A stretch of 64,000 bases of DNA from Klenkia soli (GCF_900103975.1 NZ_FNIR01000007.1:1-64000); one strand, 5' to 3'. Positions 15,958-24,977 are shown, counted from the stretch's first letter. Notes: a model not told the origin generated them from the letters alone. Made by a program: numbers and translations.

Positions 15958-18381
15958 TCACCGATGCACGGCCAGCTCCGCGGTCAGGTGCACCGACGAC
16001 CGCCCCACCAGCACCTCGTGCCGGCCCGGAGGGGTGCGCCAACCGCCCTCGTCGGCCGACCACCGGGCGAAGGCGCGGTCGCCCAGCGGCACGGTGACCT
16101 CGGCGGTCGCCCCGGGCTCCACCCGGACGCCGGCGAACCCGGCCAGCCGGGTGTCGGCCTCCCCGGGTGCGCGCACGTAGACCTGGACGACCTCGCGGCC
16201 ACGGCGCTGCCCGGTGTTGCGCACCGTGACGGTCACCTGCGCCCCGCCGTCGGGCAGGTCCTCGACCCGGGCGTCCCCGTGCACCCAGGTCGTCCAGCCC
16301 AGCCCCGACCCGAACGCGAACCGCGCCGCCCGGCCCTGCCGCTGCAGGCCGCGGTACCCGGTGGGCTCGGTGCCGGTGTAGTCCAGCGCCAGGTCCTCGT
16401 CGAGGGCGACGCCCCAGGTGGACCGGTCCTCGTCGGCCACCGGCACGGTGACCGGCATCCGGCCCGAGGGCTCGGCGTCCCCGGCCAGCACGGCGGCGAC
16501 GGCGTCGCCGAAGCCCTGGCCGGGCAACCAGGTCTGCACCAGCGCCGCGACGTCGTCGGCCCAGGGGGTGTGCACCGGCCGGCCGGCGTTGAGCAGCACG
16601 ACGGTGCGCGGGTTCTCCGCGGCCACCCGGCGCACCAGCTCGACCTGCTCGGGCGGCAGGCCCGAGGCGGGCAGGTCCCGGCTCTCGCGGGAGGTCTCCA
16701 GCACGTCGCCGACGACGAGGACGACGGCGTCGGCGGACGCCGCGGCCTGCACGGCCCGTTCCAGCACGCCGTCCGGCTGCGGCGCCAGGCACCCCACCGT
16801 CAGGGCCTGCACCCGCGCCCCGGCCGAGGTCATCTCGACCTCGACGGTGACCGGCCGGCCGGCGGTCAGCTCGACCTCGCCGTCCGTGGTCTCCGCTCGC
16901 GCCACCTGGCCCATCACGTCGCCCGGCGCGGGGGCCGGGCGGGTGGCCACGACCTCGCCGTCCACCCGGACGACGGTCTCCCCCGACCCCCCGGCGCCGA
17001 TGCGGTGCACCCCGGTGGCGGTCGGCGTCAGGACGGCGGTCAGCCGCAGCACCCCCGGCGCTGTGGTCGGCCCGACCCCGGGCACCGCGCCGAACCAGAT
17101 GAAGGCGGTGTCGGCGCGGACCTCGCCGAGCACCGCCTCCCCTCCCCCGGCCGGCAGGTGCTCCAGCAGCACACCGGGCTCGCCGTCGGGCGTCGTGGTG
17201 GCGAACCCGCCCAGCGGCTCGAGCCGGGTGCGCGCCACGCCGACCTCGTGCACGACGTCCCACGACCCGCCGAAGCGGTCGCGGACGGCGTCCAGCGGGG
17301 TGGCGACGACCCCGGCCGGGCGGACCCGGCCGAAGGTGGCGCCCTGGTAGGTGGGCCGGGAGGCGTTGGGGCCGACGACGGCCAGCCGGCCGCCGGCCGA
17401 CGCCGACAGCGGGAGCAGGTCGCCCTCGTTGCGCAGCACGACGAAGGAGGCCGCAGCCGCCTCGACGAGCAGCTCGGGTGCCTGCTCGGCCGGGACGTAC
17501 CCGGGCGGGGTCGGGTCGGCGGAGGGCCCGTCGCCGAGCGCACCGACGCGGGAGGCCAGCCGCAGCTGGCGCAGCACCGCGTCGTCGAGCCGGTCGGCCA
17601 GGACGTCGCCGTCGGCCACCGCGGCGCCGAACCGCGCACCGAGGTGGATCGCCGGGCCCGGCATCTCCAGGTCCAGCCCGGCGGTCGCCGGGCCGAGGGT
17701 GTCGCCCAGGGCGAAGTAGTCGGAGACGACCAGGCCGTCCCAGCCCCACTCGTCCTTCACCACCGCGATCAGCTCGGCGTGCGCGGTGCACGGGACGCCG
17801 TTGAGCCGGTTGTAGGCGGCCATGACCGCCCAGGCACCGGCGTCGCGCAGCGCCAGCTCGAAGGGCCGCAGGTACACCTCGCGGAGGCTGCGCTCGTCGA
17901 CCTGCGCGCTCATCCGCTGGCGCTCGGTCTCGGTGTCGTTGGCCACCAGGTGCTTCGGGCAGGAGGCCACGCCCTGGCTCTGCATCGCGCTGACGAACGC
18001 CGCGCCCAGCACGCCGGCCAGCTCCGGGTCCTCCGAGTACATCTCGAAGGTCCGGCCCGACAGGCCCGTGCGGGCCAGGTTGAGGTTCGGCGAGTACACC
18101 GCCGCGTAGCCGCGGCGCAGCGCCTCCGAGGCCTGCGCGCGGGCCACCGTGCGCACCCGCTCGGGGTCCCAGGTGGCGCCCAGCGCGGTGCCGCAGGGCA
18201 GCAGCAGCGCCGTCTCGCGCTCGTCGAAGGTGTGGCTGACCAGGCCCAGCGGCCCGTCGCCCATGATCATCGCCCGCAGGCCGACCTCCGGGGCGGCGAC
18301 CGTGCTCCAGCCGCTCGCCCCGGCGGTCAGCTCGGCCCGCCGCTGCGGGCCGAGGGCCTGCAGCGCCTCGTCGGGGCTCAC
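15958..18381 (-). CDS. GH3 beta-glucosidase with PA14-like insert
   Basis: Glycoside hydrolase of 807 residues without a signal peptide, so probably cytosolic. The (alpha/beta)8 domain carries the CPKHLVAND motif (Lys143-His144) and the nucleophile Asp221 in GLVVSDYFAL. The second domain includes VVLRNEGDLLPL, a PA14-like insert around residues 400-520, and a C-terminal fibronectin III-like domain. It hydrolyses terminal beta-linked glucose from glycosides, which in this cluster would handle O-glucosides in parallel with C-deglycosylation. The GTG start overlaps the stop of the upstream luciferase-like gene (GTGA). Confidence 0.92.
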   Translation of the reverse strand: MSPDEALQALGPQRRAELTAGASGWSTVAAPEVGLRAMIMGDGPLGLVSHTFDERETALLLPCGTALGATWDPERVRTVARAQASEALRRGYAAVYSPNLNLARTGLSGRTFEMYSEDPELAGVLGAAFVSAMQSQGVASCPKHLVANDTETERQRMSAQVDERSLREVYLRPFELALRDAGAWAVMAAYNRLNGVPCTAHAELIAVVKDEWGWDGLVVSDYFALGDTLGPATAGLDLEMPGPAIHLGARFGAAVADGDVLADRLDDAVLRQLRLASRVGALGDGPSADPTPPGYVPAEQAPELLVEAAAASFVVLRNEGDLLPLSASAGGRLAVVGPNASRPTYQGATFGRVRPAGVVATPLDAVRDRFGGSWDVVHEVGVARTRLEPLGGFATTTPDGEPGVLLEHLPAGGGEAVLGEVRADTAFIWFGAVPGVGPTTAPGVLRLTAVLTPTATGVHRIGAGGSGETVVRVDGEVVATRPAPAPGDVMGQVARAETTDGEVELTAGRPVTVEVEMTSAGARVQALTVGCLAPQPDGVLERAVQAAASADAVVLVVGDVLETSRESRDLPASGLPPEQVELVRRVAAENPRTVVLLNAGRPVHTPWADDVAALVQTWLPGQGFGDAVAAVLAGDAEPSGRMPVTVPVADEDRSTWGVALDEDLALDYTGTEPTGYRGLQRQGRAARFAFGSGLGWTTWVHGDARVEDLPDGGAQVTVTVRNTGQRRGREVVQVYVRAPGEADTRLAGFAGVRVEPGATAEVTVPLGDRAFARWSADEGGWRTPPGRHEVLVGRSSVHLTAELAVHR

Positions 18382-19478
18382 CGCCCGGTGAACTTCGGCA
18401 TGACGTCGGAGGCCATGAGCTCCATGGCCTGCCGGCCCCAGGCAAGCCGCTGCGGGGTGACCGTGCCGCCGAGGTAGCCGCCCAGGACGTTGCCGATGCC
18501 GATGTCGCGGACCTCGGCCAGGTGCTCGGTCACCGTGGCCGGGCTGCCCCACAGGCACCACGTCTTCTGCCACCCGGGGCTGCGGCCGTCGTGGGCCGGG
18601 CCCAGCTCGACGCCGCTGATCGCCTCGGCGGCCTTGTTCGCCTCGTGCTCGCGCTCGATCGCGGTCTGGTAGAGGTCGATGATCTGGCCGAACTCGTCCT
18701 CGGCCTGCGCGTCGCTCTCGGCCACGTGCACGTGCTGGTAGGTGTGCGTGGTCCACTCCAGCGCCGCGTCGACCTTCGCCTGCGGGTGGCCGGCGGCCTC
18801 GAGGGCCTCCTTGTAGGCGGCGAAGTAGCGACGCAGGTGCGGCAGCGGGTCGCCGTCGTCCAGGGCCGGCGGGGTGAAGGCCGGGATGAAGGCGGGCTGG
18901 CCCATGGTCGCCGCACGCTGCACGCTGGCCGGCCGCATGGCCACGCTCATCACCCGCGGGCCGTCGGCGGAGTAGGCGGCCGGTGCGATCCGCGAGACGA
19001 CGGCACCCTTGTAGTGGCCGTTGTCGAACACCACGGGCTCGTCCTCGGGCTGCTTGGCCCACAGCTGCTCGACGATCGCGATGTTGGAGTCGGTGAGGGT
19101 CTTGGTGTCCTTGTAGTTGACGCCCAGCCCGATCATCTCCTCGGGCGTGGTGCCCGAGCCGATGCCGACCAGGATCTTGCCGTCGGTGAGCTGGTCGAGC
19201 AGGTTGAGCCGCTCGGCGAACCGGACCGGGTGGTGCAGCGGGATGGTCTGCACCGAGAAGCCGAAGTGCAGCCGGGGCAGCTTGGCGGCCAGGTAGGACG
19301 CGAACATCATCGGGTCGCTGGCCGGCGGGGCGTAGCCGGTGAAGTGGTGGTCGGGCAGGAAGACGGCGTCGAAGCCGAGGCGCTCGGCGTCCACGGCGTT
19401 CTGGACCATCGCGTCCATGACCGCGCGGTCCTCGTGGGGGCCGGACGAGCGGGTGGTGAGGAAGGCGGAGAAGTGCAC
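18378..19478 (-). CDS. luciferase-like (LLM class) flavin-dependent monooxygenase
   Basis: Protein of 366 residues in the bacterial luciferase family, a TIM barrel that uses reduced FMN and oxygen. Motifs include GFDAVFLPDHHF, FGFSVQTIPLHHPVRFAERL, and LDQLTDGKILVGIGSG. GTG start at 19478 with an AGAGGA ribosome site. It is followed by GH3 (coupled) and preceded by a flavin reductase 53 bp upstream, which would supply FMNH2. The substrate may be an aglycone or other aromatic or heterocycle; not assignable from sequence. Confidence 0.88.
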   Translation of the reverse strand: MHFSAFLTTRSSGPHEDRAVMDAMVQNAVDAERLGFDAVFLPDHHFTGYAPPASDPMMFASYLAAKLPRLHFGFSVQTIPLHHPVRFAERLNLLDQLTDGKILVGIGSGTTPEEMIGLGVNYKDTKTLTDSNIAIVEQLWAKQPEDEPVVFDNGHYKGAVVSRIAPAAYSADGPRVMSVAMRPASVQRAATMGQPAFIPAFTPPALDDGDPLPHLRRYFAAYKEALEAAGHPQAKVDAALEWTTHTYQHVHVAESDAQAEDEFGQIIDLYQTAIEREHEANKAAEAISGVELGPAHDGRSPGWQKTWCLWGSPATVTEHLAEVRDIGIGNVLGGYLGGTVTPQRLAWGRQAMELMASDVMPKFTGR

Positions 19479-19531
19479 GGGGTCCTCTTTCGGCGGGGGC
19501 GGGCGGGGTGGGTGGTGGTCGGGACGGCCGG

Positions 19532-20689
19532 TCAGCGGCCGAGCAGGAGGGAGCAGCGGGCCGCGGCGGCGTGCAGCTCGGTGACGGCGCGGCCGATCTC
19601 CCAGCCGGGCTCGGTGCCGGTGAAGCCGCTCAGGTGCAGGGCGAGCACGACGCGGCCGCCGGCGTCGCGGACCGGGGCGGTCAGCGAGGTGACGTCGACC
19701 AGCTCGGCGACGGGCTCCTCGGCGACGGGCAGCGGCCCGGTGTCGAGCAGGGCACGCAGCACCGGGGCCAGGCCGTCGGCCTCCTCGCCGCGGACGACCC
19801 GCTCGAAGGCGTCGGCGGTGGCGTGGCCGGTGGTGACGTGCACCCCGCGCTCGCGCACCGCGTGCAGCTGGGCGGCCAGGGCGTCGTCGTGGCCGCCCCC
19901 GGTGAGCGCCCGGGCCCGGTCGGCCCAGGCACGCTGCTCGGCCTCCGGGGCCCAGGCGACGAACACCGGTGCCAGCGGGGCGACGAGCGGGAAGGAGGTC
20001 CCGACCCGGGTGGCCGACCCGGCCGCGCGGGACTCGACCCCGGCGGCGACCAGCGACACGACACGGCCGTCGACGGCAGCGGTGACCAGGCACTCGAGGT
20101 GGGTGGCCGCAGCGAGCGCCTCGGCCTCGGGCCGCACCCGGTCGGCCCACGCCAACTGGGCGGCCCACGCCGGGACCTCGGCCTGGACGGAGGGGACCGA
20201 CGGCGCACCGTAGCCGCCGCGGACGAACAGCAGGGGCAGCCGACCACCGGCGCCGGGCGCCAGCGAGCGGACGGCGCCCAGCACGAGGTGGTGGTCGCCG
20301 GCGTCCAGGACGTCGTGCACGGTGCAGTCCACGGTGAGCACGGCGCCGCGGACCGCGCGCCCGGCCGTGCCGGGCTCGACGGGGTCCAGCAGGTCGAACC
20401 GGCCCTCGGCCTTGGTGGCGAAGGCGCGGCAGACCGGCTCCTGGTCGGCGGCCAGCACGCTGACGCGGAACCCGCCGGTCGCGGCGATGCGCGGCCAGCT
20501 GCTGCTGGACCGGTCGGGCAGGAAGCCGACCAGAGGTGGGTCCAGCGAGACGGAGGTGAACGTGCCCACCACCATCGCCGCGGTGCCGCCGTCGGCCTCG
20601 GTGGCCGTGACGACCGCGACGCCGGTGGCGTGCAGGCCCAGGGCGCGGCGGAGGTCCTGCGGCGCGACGGCTGCCGTCACGGCGACCAC
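19532..20689 (-). CDS. flavin reductase with C-terminal IclR-like ligand domain
   Basis: Protein of 385 residues. Residues 1 to about 165 are a flavin reductase (FMN-binding split barrel: GVAVVTATEADGGTAAMVVGTFTSVSLDPP, FRVSVLAADQEPV). Residues about 180-385 resemble the effector domain of IclR regulators (VGTSFPLVAPLAPVF; VTSLTAPVRDAGGRVVLALHLSGF), but there is no HTH. It should deliver reduced flavin to the adjacent luciferase-like monooxygenase. The extra domain suggests reductase activity gated by an aromatic ligand, as in some two-component phenol hydroxylases. Start is GTG 20689 or GTG 20680. Confidence 0.85.
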   Translation of the reverse strand: MVAVTAAVAPQDLRRALGLHATGVAVVTATEADGGTAAMVVGTFTSVSLDPPLVGFLPDRSSSSWPRIAATGGFRVSVLAADQEPVCRAFATKAEGRFDLLDPVEPGTAGRAVRGAVLTVDCTVHDVLDAGDHHLVLGAVRSLAPGAGGRLPLLFVRGGYGAPSVPSVQAEVPAWAAQLAWADRVRPEAEALAAATHLECLVTAAVDGRVVSLVAAGVESRAAGSATRVGTSFPLVAPLAPVFVAWAPEAEQRAWADRARALTGGGHDDALAAQLHAVRERGVHVTTGHATADAFERVVRGEEADGLAPVLRALLDTGPLPVAEEPVAELVDVTSLTAPVRDAGGRVVLALHLSGFTGTEPGWEIGRAVTELHAAAARCSLLLGR

Positions 20690-20701
20690 CCCGATCCCGT
20701 A

Positions 20702-20719
20702 TCCGAATGTTGATTCTGA
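20702..20719. promoter_or_regulatory. inverted repeat, copy 3 of shared operator
   Basis: TCCGAA-TGTTGA-TTCTGA: one mismatch in the left arm, perfect right arm, same 6-bp spacer as copies 1 and 2. It lies 13-30 bp upstream of the flavin reductase start, within the divergent region shared with the MFS gene at 20796, so it could repress from the promoter or transcription start. Confidence 0.55.
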
Positions 20720-20795
20720 TCTGAGAGGAAGTTAGGTGGGCTGGGTCACGCTGTCAACACCCTGCGCGTGTCCGGACCTGCGATGCTGGCTGGTC

Positions 20796-22004
20796 GTGGC
20801 CGAGACACCCGTGGGCAGCCCGTTCGCGAGCCGGGGGTTCCGGTGGTTCTTCACCGGTCGGCTGGTCTCGCTGGCGGGCACGTCGCTGAGCTCGGTGGCG
20901 CTCGCCTTCGCCGTGCTGGACGCCGCGGGGTCGGCCACCGCGCTGGGGGTCGTGCTGACCGGTCACAGCCTGGCGATGGTCGTGTTCCTGCTGGCCGGAG
21001 GCGTGGTCGCCGACCGGCTCCCGCGCCGCGGCGTGCTGGTCGTCTCGCACCTCGGGGCCGGGCTCACCCAGGCCACCGTGGCCACGGTCCTGCTGTCGGG
21101 ATCCTTCGACCTGGCGGCGGTCACCGCACTGTCGGCGGTCAACGGTGTGGTCACCGGCTTCACCATGCCTGCGTTGCGCGGCATCGTGCCCGAGCTGGTG
21201 GCCCGCGGGCAGCTGCAGCGGGCCAACTCGCTGCTGGCGAGCACGGCCAACGCGACCAAGGTGCTCGGGCCCACCGTGGCCGGGGTGCTCAGCGCCACCG
21301 CCGGCGGCGGGTGGGCGCTGGCCGTGGACGCGGTCAGCTACCTGCTGGCCGCGCTCTGCCTGGCTCGGGTCCCGGTCAGGCCTGCCGCCGGTGCGCCGCG
21401 CAGGTCGGTGGTGGACGACCTGCGCGACGGCTGGGACGCGTTCCGGTCGCTGACCTGGGTGTGGGCGGTGACCCTGGCGTTCCTGGTCGTCAACCTGGTG
21501 CAGCAGGGTGTCTGGTCGGTGCTGGGCCCGACCATCGCGCGGGCGTCGTTCGGCGAGGCGGCGTGGGGTGTGATCCTCAGCGGGCGGGCCGTCGGACTGC
21601 TGGCTGCCAGCCTGCTGCTGTACCGGGTCGCCGTCCGCCGCCCGCTGCGCGCCGGGCAGCTGTGCACCGCCCTGCTGGCCCTGCCGCTGCTGCTGCTGGG
21701 CACCGCCGCGCCGGTCGGCTGGTTGGTGGCCGTCGCCTGCCTGGCCGGTGCGGGCTCGGCCGTGGCCGGCATCTGCTGGGAGACCGCTCTGCAGGGGCAC
21801 GTGCCGCAGCGGGTGCTCTCCCGGGTGTCCTCCTACGACGACCTGGGCTCGTTCGTGGCGATCCCGCTCGGTCAGGCGGTGGCCGGCCCGCTCGCCCTGG
21901 CCTTCGGCGCCGGTCAGGTGGCCGTCGCCGGCGCCGTCGTCCTCGCCGGGTCGGCGCTGCTGCCGCTCGCGGCCCGCTCCGTCCGCGACCTGCGGCACGC
22001 CTGA
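20796..22004 (+). CDS. MFS transporter (12-TM)
   Basis: Membrane transporter of 402 residues beginning FASRGFRWFFTGRLVSLAG, typical of MFS_3/EntS-like exporters; VADRLPRRGVLVVSHL is the loop 2-3 motif. The GTG at 20796 is chosen because the hydrophobic N-terminus follows directly; in-frame GTG 20736 would add 20 residues that do not look like protein. No Shine-Dalgarno precedes it, so it may be leaderless. Divergent from the flavin reductase operon and possibly co-regulated through the site at 20702-20719. Export of aglycone or metabolite is a guess. Confidence 0.85.
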   Translation: MAETPVGSPFASRGFRWFFTGRLVSLAGTSLSSVALAFAVLDAAGSATALGVVLTGHSLAMVVFLLAGGVVADRLPRRGVLVVSHLGAGLTQATVATVLLSGSFDLAAVTALSAVNGVVTGFTMPALRGIVPELVARGQLQRANSLLASTANATKVLGPTVAGVLSATAGGGWALAVDAVSYLLAALCLARVPVRPAAGAPRRSVVDDLRDGWDAFRSLTWVWAVTLAFLVVNLVQQGVWSVLGPTIARASFGEAAWGVILSGRAVGLLAASLLLYRVAVRRPLRAGQLCTALLALPLLLLGTAAPVGWLVAVACLAGAGSAVAGICWETALQGHVPQRVLSRVSSYDDLGSFVAIPLGQAVAGPLALAFGAGQVAVAGAVVLAGSALLPLAARSVRDLRHA

Positions 22005-22070
22005 GCACGCCGTCCGACCCCGGAGCTCCACGTGGGCGGCGGCCGCGTCGTCCGGCCGCGCGGCCTGCAG

Positions 22071-22709
22071 TCAGCGTCCGAGCAGGTGGCGGACGGCGGC
22101 GTCGGCCTGGGCGGAGACGAAGGCGGCGTCGTCCAGCGGGACGGCGGTGGTGAAGTCGGCACCCCAGGCCACCCGCAGCACCCCGGCGGCGAAGACGGAT
22201 CCGAAGCAGGTGCGGGCCGCGGCCGCGGGCGCGGGGTGGGTGACCGCCTCCCCCAGCCGGCCGACCAGCTCCACGAAGGCCTCCTCGAGGGCGTGCGCGT
22301 ACCCGGCTCCGCGCCGGTGCACCTCCGGGTGGGCGGCGGAGATCAGCACGACGGCGCCGAGGAACCGCCGGTGCGCGAGCATCCCGCCCAGCACCGCGGC
22401 GACGGCGTCGCGGACGAGCTGCGCGGGATCGCCGTGCTGCAGGTCCTCCAGCGCGCCCTGCGCCGGGGCCAGCCGGGCGATGCCGTGCTCGTAGACGGCG
22501 AGGAAGAGCGCTTCCTTGTTCGTGGTGCGGGCGTAGATCGCCGGAGGGGCCACCCCGGCCCGCTCGCACAGCGCGGCGATGGTGAAGGCGTCGTAGCCGC
22601 CCTCCTCCAGCAGCTGCACGCCGGCGTCGAGCACCCGGGCCCAGGCCTCACGGCTGCGGCGCTGCAGGGGCGGGCGGATCTGCAGGTCCGACGGCAGGGG
22701 TTCAGCCAC
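22071..22709 (-). CDS. TetR/AcrR family transcriptional regulator
   Basis: Regulator of 212 residues; HTH segment FTIAALCERAGVAPPAIYARTT followed by NKEALFLAVYEHGI, then a helical ligand domain. GTG start at 22709 with GGGAGG eight bases upstream; longer starts would run into the intergenic operator. It is divergent from the FAD hydroxylase at 22802 and a perfect palindrome lies between them, the standard layout for a TetR repressor controlling its neighbour and itself. Confidence 0.9.
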   Translation of the reverse strand: MAEPLPSDLQIRPPLQRRSREAWARVLDAGVQLLEEGGYDAFTIAALCERAGVAPPAIYARTTNKEALFLAVYEHGIARLAPAQGALEDLQHGDPAQLVRDAVAAVLGGMLAHRRFLGAVVLISAAHPEVHRRGAGYAHALEEAFVELVGRLGEAVTHPAPAAAARTCFGSVFAAGVLRVAWGADFTTAVPLDDAAFVSAQADAAVRHLLGR

Positions 22710-22755
22710 GACGACATCCTCCCTTGACAGCCGGGTGACCTGGGTTACGGTCGCA

Positions 22756-22775
22756 ACAGTAGTGCTCACTACTGT
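22756..22775. promoter_or_regulatory. 20-bp palindromic TetR operator
   Basis: Arms ACAGTAGTG and CACTACTGT with a CT centre, perfectly symmetrical. It lies between the tetR start at 22709 and the hydroxylase start at 22802. A TTGACA hexamer at 22723-22728 on the plus strand could be the hydroxylase -35, with the palindrome then overlapping the region downstream of its -10. Confidence 0.8.
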
Positions 22776-22801
22776 TCAGCCGACACGACGAGGTGCCCGA
22801 C

Positions 22802-23998
22802 ATGTCCCACCCCTCCCCCGGACGGGTCGCCGTCCTCGGCGCCGGCCCCGCCGGCATGGCCGCCGCGCTCGGCGCGATCCGCGCCGGCCACGACGTCACG
22901 GTGTACGAGCGGTACCGGGAGGCACGGCCGGCCGGCAACATCCTCAACCTGTGGCCGCCGCCGCTGAAGGCGCTGCGGGCGCTGGGGGTGGACACCGTCG
23001 ACCTCGGGGCCCCGACCGACTCCGAGTTCCGCAACCTGCGCGGCGACGTCCGGGTGCGGGTCAAGCTCGACCAGGCGGCCAAGGACGAGTTCGGCGGCGG
23101 GTTCATCGGCCTGCTGCGCCCCGAGCTCTACCGCCGCATGCTCGAGGCCCTGCCCGGGGGCACCATCCGCTTCGGCCAGCAGGTCGAGCGCATCGAGCAG
23201 GACGACCGCGCGGTCACCCTGCACTTCGCCGACGGCAGCACCGCCGAGCACGACGTGCTGGTCGGCGGTGACGGCATCGACTCGCTCGTGCGGCGGACCC
23301 TGTGGGGCGACGCCCCCAAGCGGGAGCACAAGCTGCACATCTTCGGCGGCTTCACCTTCGCCGAGGTCCCGGGCACCACCCCGAACAGCTGCGTGCTGAC
23401 CCACGGCCCGACCGTGCAGGGCAGCTGGACGTCGATCCGGCACGAGGGCCGCGACGGCCACCAGTGGTGGGTGCTGACCGCCTGCGACCCCGACGCCCCC
23501 GCCCCGGCCGACCTCAAGGCCGCGGCGACCGCGCTGGCCACCGGCTTCCCCGCCCCGCTGCCCGGGCTGATCGCCGCCACCGCCGACGCCGACGTGCAGC
23601 GGTGGGTGCTCCGCGACCGGCCCGCGCTGGAGCAGTGGTCGAGGGGCCGCGCCACCCTGGTCGGCGACGCCGCCCACCCGACGTCGCCCTACGCCGCATA
23701 CGGCGCGGGCATGTCCATCGAGGACGGCTACTTCCTCGGCGTCGCCCTGCGCGGGGTCGACCTCACCGACGCCGCCGCCGTGGCCGTGGCACTCCAGAGC
23801 TACGAGGACCCGCGCAAGCCGCACACCGCCCAGCAGGTGCAGCAGGCCTACCTGCTGGGCAAGGTGTTCCACCACGCGCCCGCGTTCCTGCGGCCGGTGC
23901 GGGACTTCGTCTTCGACCACACCCCGTTCCTGCAGAAGGTGGCCGGCGACAGCAACCCGGCGATGATCAGCAAGCAGCTGGCCCTCATCGAGGGCTGA
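22802..23998 (+). CDS. FAD-dependent aromatic hydroxylase (PHBH-fold monooxygenase)
   Basis: Protein of 398 residues with all class A flavoprotein monooxygenase motifs: N-terminal VLGAGPAGMA for the FAD ADP part, VGGDGIDS (DG motif) about residue 158, and VGDAAHPTSPYAAYG near residue 290. These NAD(P)H-dependent enzymes hydroxylate phenolic rings; the neighbours suggest an aglycone fragment as substrate, but none can be assigned. ATG 22802 with AGG eight bases upstream. Its 3' end overlaps the convergent Gfo gene by 14 bp. Confidence 0.9.
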   Translation: MSHPSPGRVAVLGAGPAGMAAALGAIRAGHDVTVYERYREARPAGNILNLWPPPLKALRALGVDTVDLGAPTDSEFRNLRGDVRVRVKLDQAAKDEFGGGFIGLLRPELYRRMLEALPGGTIRFGQQVERIEQDDRAVTLHFADGSTAEHDVLVGGDGIDSLVRRTLWGDAPKREHKLHIFGGFTFAEVPGTTPNSCVLTHGPTVQGSWTSIRHEGRDGHQWWVLTACDPDAPAPADLKAAATALATGFPAPLPGLIAATADADVQRWVLRDRPALEQWSRGRATLVGDAAHPTSPYAAYGAGMSIEDGYFLGVALRGVDLTDAAAVAVALQSYEDPRKPHTAQQVQQAYLLGKVFHHAPAFLRPVRDFVFDHTPFLQKVAGDSNPAMISKQLALIEG

Positions 23999-24977
23999 CC
24001 CGGTCCGCCGCAGGGTGGGCGACCAACCGGGCGCGGACCAGGTCGATCGTGTCCAGGACGGCGATCGTGTCCCGCAGCGGCCGGTCGGGGTGCTCCAGGA
24101 GTCCCGCGGCGAGGGCCTCGCCGACCGCGCGGAACATGGGCACGTAACCGTTGCCCTCCAGCGGCAGCGTGATGCGGTCGGGCCGCCGGGACGGCGGCGT
24201 CAGCACCTCGAGGGAACCCGTGGCGAAGAACGGTGCGTCCAGGGTGATCGCCCCGTCCGTCCCGCCGATGTCCGCGCCCGCCCCGACGAAGCTGCGCAGG
24301 CTGGTCAGCAGGGAGGCGAACCGGGCGTCGCCGTGGCGCAGGAACACCGACGCCGTCAGGTCGACGCCGTCCGCGCGCACCTCACCGGTCGCATCGACGG
24401 CCGTCGGCGCGCCGAGCAGCAGGTGCGCCAGGGTCAGCGGGTAGACCCCCATGTCCAGCAGCGCCCCGCCGCCGTCGGGCCGCCAGTGCGCCGCGCCGGG
24501 CGGTGGCGGGAAGCCGAAGCTGGCCCGGACCGAGCGCACCTCGCCGATCCTGCCGTCGGCGACCTCCTGGAGCACCCGGCGCACGGCGGGGTTGAAACGC
24601 ATCCACATGGCCTCCATCAAGAAGCGGCCCTGCTCGGCGGCGAGCGCGGCCAGCGACCGCGCCTCGTCGGCCGTGCTGGCGAGGGCCTTCTCGACGAGGA
24701 CGTGCTTGCCGGCCAGCAGCGCCCGGCGGGCGAGGTCGGCGTGGGTGCCGATCGGGGTGCAGAGGTAGACGACGTCGACGTCGTCGGCGGCGAGGAGCGC
24801 GTCCACGTCGCCGTACCACCGCGGGACCTCGTGGGCGGCCGCGAACGCGGCCGCGGTCTCCTCGTGGCGCGAGGCGACGGCCACGAGGTGGACGTTCTCG
24901 GCCAGGTGCAGATCACCGACGGTGGCCCGGCTGATCCCGCCGGTGCCGACCATCCCCCACCGCGTCCGGCCGCTCAT
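23985..24977 (-). CDS. Gfo/Idh/MocA family oxidoreductase
   Basis: Sugar dehydrogenase-like protein of 330 residues. Rossmann motif MVGTGGIS near the N-terminus; the usual EKP reads EKA here (HVLVEKALAST); MEAMWMRFNP and GGGALLDMGVYPL follow, typical of the trans-dihydrodiol/glucose-fructose oxidoreductase-like subgroup. Last gene of module 2; its ATG overlaps the GH43 stop by one base (TGATG). Probably acts on a keto sugar or a 1,2-diol intermediate. The Pro-to-Ala change in EKP is tolerated in this subgroup. Confidence 0.88.
   Translation of the reverse strand: MSGRTRWGMVGTGGISRATVGDLHLAENVHLVAVASRHEETAAAFAAAHEVPRWYGDVDALLAADDVDVVYLCTPIGTHADLARRALLAGKHVLVEKALASTADEARSLAALAAEQGRFLMEAMWMRFNPAVRRVLQEVADGRIGEVRSVRASFGFPPPPGAAHWRPDGGGALLDMGVYPLTLAHLLLGAPTAVDATGEVRADGVDLTASVFLRHGDARFASLLTSLRSFVGAGADIGGTDGAITLDAPFFATGSLEVLTPPSRRPDRITLPLEGNGYVPMFRAVGEALAAGLLEHPDRPLRDTIAVLDTIDLVRARLVAHPAADRVSPR

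Noticed and set aside
22005-22070. GC palindromes between the convergent MFS and tetR genes as terminators
   Set aside because: GGCCGC-type repeats here are short and ambiguous; several mutually exclusive weak foldings, none convincing.
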